The position numbers and the translations under genes were made by a program. 9,281 bases of DNA from Akkermansiaceae bacterium (GTDB lineage Bacteria; Verrucomicrobiota; Verrucomicrobiia; Verrucomicrobiales; Akkermansiaceae): the NCBI GenBank assembly GCA_014379305.1, contig JACMMB010000325.1, positions 1 to 9,281 of the forward strand, in the 5' to 3' direction. Within the stretch, counting starts at the first letter, position 1, and every line of letters begins with the position of its first letter. Positions 1 to 6,406 of the stretch are shown here, one piece after another. The notes under the pieces were generated by a model, which saw only the letters and a list, made by a program, of their open reading frames with translations, was not told the origin of the DNA and searched no databases.

Positions 1-309
1 AGCGGCAAAGAGGTAATCCTTGCCATTTTCCCGGACGATACTGAAGCCATGGTGGTTGTCCATGGCATTGGGCAGGTTGCGAAGGTATTTTCCGGCGGCG
101 GAATAGATTTGGATGCCATGTTTATCGCCACCCATGACCGAGACGTAGATAAGGCCTGCGGAATCGACATCGATCTCGCCATGTGAGTCGCCGATGTTTT
201 TGATGCCGTCAGGGAGCTCGGGCCAGTTTTTGTGAAAACCGTATTCGTGCGCGGAGACGGTTACGAGAAGAGCGGCGAAGCTTAGGAGAGCGGAAATGGT
301 CATGGCCAT
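1..309 (-). CDS. Secreted NHL/six-bladed beta-propeller protein, N-terminal part (runs off the left edge)
   Basis: This is an open reading frame of 103 codons, read leftwards from ATG at 309-307, with no stop before the window edge. Residues 1-20 form a Sec-type signal peptide: a short polar start, then a hydrophobic run (ISALLSFAALLVTV), with likely cleavage after VSA, so the protein should be periplasmic or outside the cell. The mature part starts HEYGFHKNWPELP and continues with blade-like elements typical of NHL/SMP-30-like propellers: HGEIDVDSAGLIYVSVMGG near residues 43-61, and IQIYSAAGKYLRNLP near 66-80. NHL propellers are binding scaffolds or, in some families, lyases or lactonases; no catalytic residues can be judged from this fragment. 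A second in-frame ATG at 303 is an alternative start. The gene lies 63 bp after the Fur-family gene on the same strand, so it could share that transcript or have its own promoter. Confidence 0.72.
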   Translation of the reverse strand, partial: MAMTISALLSFAALLVTVSAHEYGFHKNWPELPDGIKNIGDSHGEIDVDSAGLIYVSVMGGDKHGIQIYSAAGKYLRNLPNAMDNHHGFSIVRENGKDYLFAA

Positions 310-372
310 GGAGCTATACCATCGCGACACGCAGGTTTCGTCAAAGAGAATTACAAATCGATGTGACACGTA

Positions 373-801
373 TCAGGCGCATTTCGGACAGGTTCCGAAG
401 AATTCAAGCTCATGATAGAGGCCTTTATAGCCGGTTGTTTCGCGGATTTCCTCCTCGAGATCGTGAACGGGGCAGGGTGCCGTGATGGATTCGATTTTCC
501 CGCAGCCGGTGCAGATCAGGTAGTCGCTGTGCTTGCCGGGCTGAAGGAGGGTGAAATAGGCGGCGCGTTCGTGGAGACCGAGGCGACGCAGGACTCCGTG
601 ACCGGTGAGGCGCTGGAGGAGGCGATAGACAGTCGCCTTATCGCATTGGTCGGCGAGGCGTGCCGAGGAAGCCAGTTCGGAAAGTGTCATGGGGCGCTTC
701 GCTTCGATGAGCGTGGCGAGCAGTTCCTCCAGCGCCCGGGTGCGGCGCAAGCCAAGCCCGCGGCAACGTTCAACGGCTTTTTTGACGGGGCTTTCGGACA
801 T
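373..801 (-). CDS. Fur-family metal-responsive transcriptional regulator
   Basis: The 142-residue product has the usual length of Fur/Zur/PerR repressors, which bind DNA as dimers when loaded with a metal ion. Residues about 15-75 form the winged helix, with the recognition helix around KATVYRLLQRL (55-65). The C-terminal dimerisation and metal-binding domain begins near residue 82. Two CxxC pairs, C97/C100 (CTGC) and C138/C141 (CPKC), would hold the structural zinc. H91, D93 and H130 line up with E. coli Fur H87, D89 and H125, which form one regulatory metal site. The position matching Fur H90 is Tyr (Y94), so the second site is altered. I cannot assign Fe, Zn, Mn or peroxide sensing from this. 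The start is 5 bp after the ruvB stop, so the gene is almost certainly co-transcribed with ruvB. A palindrome in the promoter ahead of ruvB is a possible autoregulatory site (inference). Confidence 0.9.
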   Translation of the reverse strand: MSESPVKKAVERCRGLGLRRTRALEELLATLIEAKRPMTLSELASSARLADQCDKATVYRLLQRLTGHGVLRRLGLHERAAYFTLLQPGKHSDYLICTGCGKIESITAPCPVHDLEEEIRETTGYKGLYHELEFFGTCPKCA

Positions 802-806
802 TGGAT

Positions 807-1838
807 TCAGAACAGGCTGGTTTGCGGATCATCCGGTTTCAAAGGTGGTGGGGTCGCACCGATCTTTTTGTATGCCGCCGGCATGGCAACGCGGCCTCTG
901 GGAGTGCGCTGGACAAAGCCCTTCATGATCAGGTAAGGCTCATGCACTTCCTCCAAGGTCGCAGCATCCTCGCCGACGGCAACCGCCAAGGAATTGAGGC
1001 CGACAGGGCCACCATTGAATTTGTAAATCATTGCTTCGAGCAGGCGCTTGTCCATTTCATCGAGGCCGTCGGAATCGATTTCTATCATCCCGAGAGCTCC
1101 GGCCGCGTTTTCCCGATCAATGACGCCTGCCCCTCTGACTTGGGCGAAATCGCGCACCCAGCGAAGGAGGGCATTGGCGACCCGGGGGGTGCCGCGGGAG
1201 CGGGAGGCGATTTCCACCGCCCCTTCACGATGGATCTCAATTTCAAGGAGACCAGCGGAGCGCTCAATGATATCGCTGAGTTCGTCGATCGTATAATAGT
1301 CGAGCCGGTTGATCAGTCCGAAGCGCGAACGTAGCGGCGCTGTCAGCATGCCTGAGCGGGTGGTTGCACCGACGAGCGTAAAGCGGGGCAGGTTGATCTG
1401 TATTGAGCGGGCGGAGGGGCCGGAATCGATGATGATATCAAGGCGGTAATCCTCCATTGCGGGGTAAAGGTATTCCTCGATGGCCGGGTGCAGGCGGTGG
1501 ATTTCGTCGATGAAAAGCACATCGCCTTTCTGGATGCTGGTTAGGATGCCAGCGAGGTCGCCTGCCTTTTCAATTTGCGGGCCGGAAGTCGTGTGCATCT
1601 GAGTGCCGGCGGCTCTTGCGATCAGGTTCGCGAGAGTCGTTTTTCCCAAACCCGGAGGACCCGAAAGCAACACGTGGTCAAGAATATCGCCACGCTGCCT
1701 GGCCGCCTCAAGCATCAGGAGAATGCGCTCCTTGACTTTTTCCTGGCCGATGAATTCTGAAAAAGCGGGTGGCCGCAGTGATACGTCGAAAGTCGTGGGC
1801 GGGGCCTTGGTCGTTTGCTGGTAAAAATTTTCGGACAT
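807..1838 (-). CDS. ruvB: Holliday junction branch migration ATPase RuvB
   Basis: RuvB is the AAA+ hexameric motor that, with RuvA, drives branch migration of Holliday junctions during recombinational repair, before cleavage by RuvC. Counting from ATG at 1838 (343 residues, the normal RuvB length), these elements are visible: the N-terminal RPPAFSEFIGQ segment, Walker A GPPGLGKT (60-67), Walker B with FIDEIH (109-114), the IEEYLYPAMEDYRLD hairpin region, sensor 1 GATTRSG (157-163), the arginine finger in PLRSRFG (168-174), sensor 2 around RGTPRVANALLRW (215-227), and the C-terminal winged helix with GGPVGLNSLAVAVGED (276-291). The open frame continues upstream to 1967, but those extra residues do not resemble RuvB and would overlap the divergent gene. 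ATG at 1859 (350 residues) is the other reasonable start; neither has a clear Shine-Dalgarno site. The last codon lies 5 bp before the Fur-family gene. ruvA and ruvC are not in the window. Confidence 0.97.
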   Translation of the reverse strand: MSENFYQQTTKAPPTTFDVSLRPPAFSEFIGQEKVKERILLMLEAARQRGDILDHVLLSGPPGLGKTTLANLIARAAGTQMHTTSGPQIEKAGDLAGILTSIQKGDVLFIDEIHRLHPAIEEYLYPAMEDYRLDIIIDSGPSARSIQINLPRFTLVGATTRSGMLTAPLRSRFGLINRLDYYTIDELSDIIERSAGLLEIEIHREGAVEIASRSRGTPRVANALLRWVRDFAQVRGAGVIDRENAAGALGMIEIDSDGLDEMDKRLLEAMIYKFNGGPVGLNSLAVAVGEDAATLEEVHEPYLIMKGFVQRTPRGRVAMPAAYKKIGATPPPLKPDDPQTSLF

Positions 1839-1883
1839 CCGGAACGTGGCCAAGTTCATGCGATTGCCAGTGCGAGGAAAAGC

Positions 1884-1901
1884 CCCGATTTTATAATCGG
1901 G
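1884..1901. repeat. 7-bp inverted repeat in the divergent ruvB promoter region (possible operator)
   Basis: CCCGATT (1884-1890) and AATCGGG (1895-1901) are perfect inverted arms around TTAT. The repeat covers the candidate -10 elements of both directions, which is where a dimeric repressor would block both promoters. The Fur-family regulator encoded by the ruvB transcript is an obvious candidate to bind here, but the site does not match the classical 19-bp Fur box well. It could instead be a small hairpin in a leader transcript, or chance. There is no poly-T run after the arms in either direction, so it is unlikely to be a terminator. Confidence 0.4.
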
Positions 1902-1919
1902 AAAATGATAAAACCGCAA
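1890..1919 (-). promoter_or_regulatory. Candidate promoter for ruvB-fur
   Basis: Read on the minus strand, TTGCGG (1919-1914) and TATAAA (1895-1890) are separated by 18 bp and resemble sigma-70 -35 and -10 boxes. The predicted transcription start near 1883 is upstream of both candidate ruvB starts (1859 and 1838). The same AT-rich core gives TATAAT on the plus strand (1892-1897), which could serve the divergent gene at 1944, although I see no good plus-strand -35 box at normal spacing. This is pattern matching only. The consensus used is that of proteobacteria and may fit this phylum loosely. Confidence 0.35.
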
Positions 1920-1943
1920 CCGGAACTTCGTTAAGGCTAACCT

Positions 1944-4900
1944 ATGAGCGCTAACGAAGAAATCCAAGCCAAGCTCGGCGATGTCCGCAGCCGCATTCGG
2001 AAAGTGCAGATCACGCGCGGCATTTTCGTCACCGCCACGATCGCCCTTGCCGGGTTGCTGCTCATCATGGCATCGGATTACTTGTTTGCCCCGTTGCCAA
2101 AGCTGTTCAGGTGGGCGCTATTCATTATTTGGATCGGGGGAGTGCTGTATGCCGCGAAATCCGGATTCGCGCCGTTTTTCAGGAAAATCGGTTTAGTGCA
2201 GGTCGCCCGCTGGATTGAGGAACGTCATCCGGAAATTGAGGAGCGCATGAGCACGGTGCTGGAGCTTTCCGGTAGGAAAAATTCGGATTCATCCGATCTC
2301 ATCCATGCCTTGGGAATTGCGGCACATCACGACATTGAGATGCTGAATCCCGAATTGGAAATCAAGTCGGCGGCGACGAGGAAAAAATGGGCGCGCCCGG
2401 CATACATTCTTGCTTCCTTGTTGGTGCTCGCGCTGGTCGTGTGGCCGGAGCAATCGGGCCGTCTATTGGTTCGGGCGGTTGCTCCTTTTTCAAACCTGGG
2501 CAATGCGGGTGCGATGGGATTCAAGCTCACCCCGGGTAACATCGAGGTGCTGGAAGGCGATCCGGTGACGATATCGATCAGTCATGAAGGACCCGCAAAA
2601 TCCATTGATCTTTGGATCGAACACGTCGGCAAAAAGGCATTTCCACAATCCCTGGCCCGTTCAGATAAATCCTTCATTTATCGGCTGAATCCCGCCGTCG
2701 AATCCTTCCGCTATTATGCCCAATCCGGTCCCGCCCAGAGCGATGCCTACAAAATCACGGTCTTGCCGTTGCCGGAAATGCTCGAGCCTCGCCTGACTCT
2801 GGAATACCGCGAATACACCGGGCGCGCCAAACAAAGTATTCCCCTTGGTGGCGGCTTCGAGGCCGTGGAAGGAACCGTGGTCACGCTTACCAGCCCGACG
2901 AATACCCCGATGGAATCCGCTTGGCTGGAGTTGGGCGGCGTTCGCCTTTCAGATGCAAAACTCGAAGCCTCCGATACGGGAGGCCGCATCAGTATTTCAT
3001 GGCCTTTGGAACGCGAAAATTCCGGTCTCGCCGTCATCACCGCAAAACACCGCTTGGGGCGTGATCTGGAGCTTGGCAGTTTCAACATCGATGTGCTTCC
3101 TGATCTAAACCCCCAGGTGCTGCTGACCAGCCCGATTCCGGAGGAAATCACTGTCCGTTTCAATGAGCAGGTGCCCCTCCGCTACCAAGTGACCGAAGAT
3201 TTCTCAGTGGCCAAACTGGAAGTGGAAATTGATGCCGGTGGCGACCGCCACACCACTTTCACCCAAGACCTCCCGATCGTTCGGTCCGGCGACAACATAC
3301 CGAAGGTGCTTGATGGACTTGCTACCTTGTCGGTTGGAAAAATCCGGGAACTGTTCCCCGACGTGAATGAAGTCAAGGTATGTATCGTGGCGACGGACAA
3401 CCGACCGCACGATCTTTCCGAAGGCCCAGGCGTCGGCAAGTCGAGATGGCTGAAATTGAAATTCGATCAGGGAGCCGAATCTCTCGCCCGCCAGGAACTG
3501 CGTGAAGAACATGAGAATGCGCAGAAAAATATTGAAGAAGCGATCGCCAAAACCCGGGAAGCCAAGGACGAGCTTGCCGCCCTGAGGGAGGAAGTGAAGA
3601 AGGAAGCGCTGCCACAGGAAGCACAGGAAAGATTTGCAAAAGCGAATGAGAAACTGGCTCAAACCCAGGAAAATGTCGAAAAGATCGCCAGCCAAATGGA
3701 AGATTCGATCCATGCCTCCAAGGCTGAGGAGGTGAATAAGGCTGCTGAAAAAATCGATGAGGCACTCGCTAAATCCGAGGCCGCACCGCTCCAGGATACT
3801 TCCGAAAAACGCGAGCAAACCCTGGAGGAATCCAAGCAGGCTGCGGAACAGGCAATCAAGAATCTTGAGGCAGTGCGAGACAAGATGAAGGAGGATCAGC
3901 AGCGCGTGGAGGATCTTGCCCGTATCCAGGAACTCGCTCAGCAGCAGCAGGAACTTGCGAGGCAGTCCGAGAAAAACCTACAGGCCCCGATGTCCGGCCA
4001 GCAGCAGGAGGAATGGCGAAACCAGCAGCAGCAAGTCGAAAACCAGCTTGCCGAGCAATTGAAACAACGGCCGGAAGCGCTCGCCGAAGCCTTGGCGGAG
4101 CAGGCGAAGCAAGCCGGGCAACTTGCACAGGAAGCGGAACAACTTTCCAAAAACCAGTCCGAGCTTCAGAAGCAGGCGGACCAACAAGCCCGACAAAATG
4201 GCCAGCAGCCGAATCCAGAAACTCAAGCCAGTCCGGCAGCCCGGAGCACTCTTGCCGAATCCCTTCGACAAGCCCTGGCTGGAGAGCAGCAGGCTATTTC
4301 AGATGAAGCAAAGTCCCAGCTCGCTGGAGCACAGCAGGAACAATCTGCCATCGCCGATACACTTCCAGAAGCGGTTTCCGCCACCGGCGAGGCACTTGCG
4401 GATATTCAGCAAAACAAGTTAACCGCCGCCGCCGAATCCGCGCAGCACGCAAGTGAAGCGCTGGGGGAAGCTGCTATGAAGAGCAGCGAGAGCGGCAAAC
4501 CCGAGAGTTCGCAAAGTCCTGCCCAAGTAGCTCAAGCGGAGGCGCTTTCCGGGCTAGCAAAGCGCCAGGATCAGGTTTCCAAAGCACTAGCCGCAGTTGC
4601 CGAGGGAAAGGTGGAGGAGGCTTTTCAAGCGGTTCAGAAAATGCAAGCCGAGGCAGCGGGAGAACTATCCGAAAACCTCAATTCACTGCCGCAGATCGAT
4701 CCTTCCGGCGCGATGCAGCAGGCAACAGAAAGTGCCCGGCAAGCGGCGCAGTCCGCGGAATCAGCTTCAAAACAAGGGCAGGAAAATAACCAGCAAGCCG
4801 CCGCACCCCAGCATGCCCAAGCCAGTCAACAATTGACCCAAGCAGCGCAACAACTTGCCCAGGCAGCACAGAATATGGCGCAGGCGGCCGAGCAAGCCGC

Positions 4901-5330
4901 GCAACAGGCGTCGAACCCCCAACAGGCTCCGTTTTCTCCAAGCGACCTTGCTTCCGCAACCCGGCAGACGGCTGAAGCTGCTTCCAGCAAACAACCGGCC
5001 GAAACGGCAAAAGCCGCTGGCGAAGCAGCGCAAAGTCTGGCGCAAGCGGTCGAAGCCGCACGCGCGAAAATGAGTGACCATCCACCCGGGCCTGCTGGAA
5101 AGCCAGGAATAGCTCAATCTCCCGGCCATGAGCCTTCAGCCGAACCACCTAAGCCCCTTCCGGATCCCGGTGTGCCGCCTGAACTCGCGAAGCTCGGCAT
5201 TTCCGCTGGCGATTGGGAAAAAATCAAGGCCAGCCTGACTTCGGATGTTGGCAGCGCCGGCAGCGAAGGTGTGCCAGCTGAATACAGGGGACTGGTGAAA
5301 GACTACTTCCAATCCATGTCGCAAAAATGA
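1944..5330 (+). CDS. DUF4175-like membrane protein with long Ala/Gln-rich coiled coil
   Basis: The product has 1128 residues; its function is unknown. Residues 27-46, 54-72 and 150-168 are hydrophobic enough to span the membrane. Between the second and third lies a charged stretch with ARWIEERHPEIEERMSTVLE (88-107), typical of DUF4175-like proteins of Planctomycetota and Verrucomicrobiota. Residues about 190-480 look beta-rich, with Ig-like strands such as GNIEVLEGDPVTISISHEG (198-216), and should lie outside the cytoplasm. From about 513 to 1000 the sequence is almost wholly helical and rich in Ala, Gln and Glu, with heptad spacing, a QQQQ run (666-669) and four tandem heptads at 963-990. 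A Pro/Gly-rich linker (about 1045-1085) leads to a compact tail with LAKLGISAGDWEKIKASL and EYRGLVKDYFQSM. ATG 1944 is preceded 7 bases away by AAGG, a weak ribosome site. The stop overlaps the next gene by 4 bases. The role is perhaps a surface or envelope scaffold (inference). Confidence 0.85.
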   Translation: MSANEEIQAKLGDVRSRIRKVQITRGIFVTATIALAGLLLIMASDYLFAPLPKLFRWALFIIWIGGVLYAAKSGFAPFFRKIGLVQVARWIEERHPEIEERMSTVLELSGRKNSDSSDLIHALGIAAHHDIEMLNPELEIKSAATRKKWARPAYILASLLVLALVVWPEQSGRLLVRAVAPFSNLGNAGAMGFKLTPGNIEVLEGDPVTISISHEGPAKSIDLWIEHVGKKAFPQSLARSDKSFIYRLNPAVESFRYYAQSGPAQSDAYKITVLPLPEMLEPRLTLEYREYTGRAKQSIPLGGGFEAVEGTVVTLTSPTNTPMESAWLELGGVRLSDAKLEASDTGGRISISWPLERENSGLAVITAKHRLGRDLELGSFNIDVLPDLNPQVLLTSPIPEEITVRFNEQVPLRYQVTEDFSVAKLEVEIDAGGDRHTTFTQDLPIVRSGDNIPKVLDGLATLSVGKIRELFPDVNEVKVCIVATDNRPHDLSEGPGVGKSRWLKLKFDQGAESLARQELREEHENAQKNIEEAIAKTREAKDELAALREEVKKEALPQEAQERFAKANEKLAQTQENVEKIASQMEDSIHASKAEEVNKAAEKIDEALAKSEAAPLQDTSEKREQTLEESKQAAEQAIKNLEAVRDKMKEDQQRVEDLARIQELAQQQQELARQSEKNLQAPMSGQQQEEWRNQQQQVENQLAEQLKQRPEALAEALAEQAKQAGQLAQEAEQLSKNQSELQKQADQQARQNGQQPNPETQASPAARSTLAESLRQALAGEQQAISDEAKSQLAGAQQEQSAIADTLPEAVSATGEALADIQQNKLTAAAESAQHASEALGEAAMKSSESGKPESSQSPAQVAQAEALSGLAKRQDQVSKALAAVAEGKVEEAFQAVQKMQAEAAGELSENLNSLPQIDPSGAMQQATESARQAAQSAESASKQGQENNQQAAAPQHAQASQQLTQAAQQLAQAAQNMAQAAEQAAQQASNPQQAPFSPSDLASATRQTAEAASSKQPAETAKAAGEAAQSLAQAVEAARAKMSDHPPGPAGKPGIAQSPGHEPSAEPPKPLPDPGVPPELAKLGISAGDWEKIKASLTSDVGSAGSEGVPAEYRGLVKDYFQSMSQK
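4830..4913 (+). repeat. Four tandem 21-bp (7-residue) repeats inside the coiled coil
   Basis: Four successive in-frame 21-base units encode QLTQAAQ, QLAQAAQ, NMAQAAE and QAAQQAS (residues 963-990 of the DUF4175-like protein). Units 1 and 2 differ by one residue and by a few mostly synonymous bases. The 7-residue period matches a coiled-coil heptad, which suggests growth by short duplication under selection for the helix. The array could vary in copy number between strains. Confidence 0.7.
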
Positions 5331-6388
5331 TCGCCCAGACCCTCCGTTTCATTGCCTGCAGTCTGCTGCTTGTTTTCCCGCTTTGCGCTAAAGAGGAGAT
5401 CGATCCTATCTTCGCCGAGTGGCAATCGCGCGCGGATCCGGCCATCGAAGCAGGGCTGGAATATCTTGCCCGATCCCAGAAGCCGGATGGATCGTTTCCT
5501 GAAAATTGGGGTGATTGCACGGGCATTCCCGCGTTGGTGGGGATGGCGTTTCTTTCCAAAGGGCACATGCCGACCGGTGATGAATATGTGTCCACGATCA
5601 CCCGCTGCATCGATTTTGTATTAAGTAATCAGAAGGACAGCGGCTTGCTTGAGAAAGGCAACGCAGGCAGCGGCCCTATGTATGCCCACAATATTGCGAC
5701 ATTATTTCTCTCGGAGCTCAGCGGTCAGGTCGATCCTGCGCGGCAGGAGAAAATCGATAAAGTACTGCCGGGGGCATTGAAAGTAATTCTGGAGGCTCAA
5801 GCCGTGCCTAAAAACGATAACGACAAGGGCGGCTGGCGCTATCATCCCGGATCAACAGACAGCGATACCTCATGTTCCGGCTGGGCACTGATGGCACTGC
5901 GATCCGCAAAACTGAACGGTGCGGCAGTGCCGGATGAGTCCATCAAGGCGGCAGTGGATTATCTCAAGCGCCATCAAAATCAGGAGCAGGGAGGCTTTGG
6001 TTATAACGACCAGAACCCGAACGGGAAAAATCTCACCGGAATGGGTTTGCTATGCCTCGAACTCTCCGGTCTGCACAATTCCCCGGAATCGATCAAAGCG
6101 GCGGACTACGTGATGAATTCATTTCGCAATCTACCCGGCACCTCGCACGAGCTTTACGGAAACTACTATAATGCGCAGGGAATGTTCCAACTTGGCGGGA
6201 AGTATTGGTCTGAATATGCGAACTGGATGTATGCATCCTATCTTGCCAGGCAATCCAGCGAGGGTTCGTGGAACTCGAACGAGGCGGGACCGGTTTACGG
6301 CACGGCAATCATGGTCCTTGCATTCACCGTGCCTTACCGCCAGCTCCCGATCTACCAGCGGGATGAAACAGTGGACGAGGATTTTTGA
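5327..6388 (+). CDS. Exported prenyltransferase/squalene-oxidase repeat (alpha/alpha-toroid) protein
   Basis: The 353-residue product starts with a Sec signal peptide (hydrophobic FIACSLLLVFPLCA, residues 8-21) and should be exported; Cys20 does not sit in a good lipobox. The mature protein is built of repeats of the squalene-cyclase/protein-prenyltransferase toroid fold. QW-like motifs are visible: YLARSQKPDGSF, YLKRHQNQEQGGFGY and YLARQSSEGSW. A central segment GGWRYHPGSTDSDTSCSGW resembles the region where class II terpene cyclases carry DxDD, but here it reads DSDT, lacking the last Asp. At 353 residues it is about half the length of squalene-hopene cyclase (around 630), so a hopanoid cyclase role is unlikely; a binding or scaffold role fits better (inference). 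The start codon overlaps the stop of the upstream gene (ATGA at 5327-5330) with no separate ribosome site, which points to translational coupling and a shared function. It ends 18 bp before the convergent GT9 gene. Confidence 0.88.
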   Translation: MIAQTLRFIACSLLLVFPLCAKEEIDPIFAEWQSRADPAIEAGLEYLARSQKPDGSFPENWGDCTGIPALVGMAFLSKGHMPTGDEYVSTITRCIDFVLSNQKDSGLLEKGNAGSGPMYAHNIATLFLSELSGQVDPARQEKIDKVLPGALKVILEAQAVPKNDNDKGGWRYHPGSTDSDTSCSGWALMALRSAKLNGAAVPDESIKAAVDYLKRHQNQEQGGFGYNDQNPNGKNLTGMGLLCLELSGLHNSPESIKAADYVMNSFRNLPGTSHELYGNYYNAQGMFQLGGKYWSEYANWMYASYLARQSSEGSWNSNEAGPVYGTAIMVLAFTVPYRQLPIYQRDETVDEDF

Positions 6389-6406
6389 TCCAATCCATCC
6401 GACGGT

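Noticed and set aside
313..344. TTGACG (344-339, minus) with TATAGC (318-313) as a promoter for the beta-propeller gene
   Set aside because: The spacing is 20 bp, the -10 match is poor, and the predicted start of transcription would fall inside the start-codon region.
801..1334. Plus-strand open frame of 177 codons opposite ruvB and further plus-strand frames at 412-936
   Set aside because: They lie antisense to ruvB and the Fur-family gene, both of which have clear family motifs. Their translations show no recognisable domain, and such mirror frames are common in GC-rich coding DNA.
1839..1967. The 43 extra N-terminal codons of the longest ruvB reading frame
   Set aside because: The added residues do not resemble RuvB, would make it longer than the family norm, and would overlap the divergent gene start at 1944.
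3204..3818. Minus-strand open frame of 204 codons (and others up to about 5148) opposite the coiled-coil gene
   Set aside because: The Leu/Phe/Cys-rich translation is what the complement of Glu/Lys/Gln/Ala-rich codons produces. The plus-strand gene is supported by domain structure and by its overlap with the next gene.
4830..4913. Tandem 21-bp repeats considered as a CRISPR-like array
   Set aside because: The units abut without spacers, are in frame and encode heptads of a coiled coil.
6389..6406. Search for a bidirectional terminator between the convergent toroid and GT9 genes
   Set aside because: Only 18 bp separate the stops and I see no GC-rich hairpin with a T run on either strand; transcripts may overlap or end by another mechanism.
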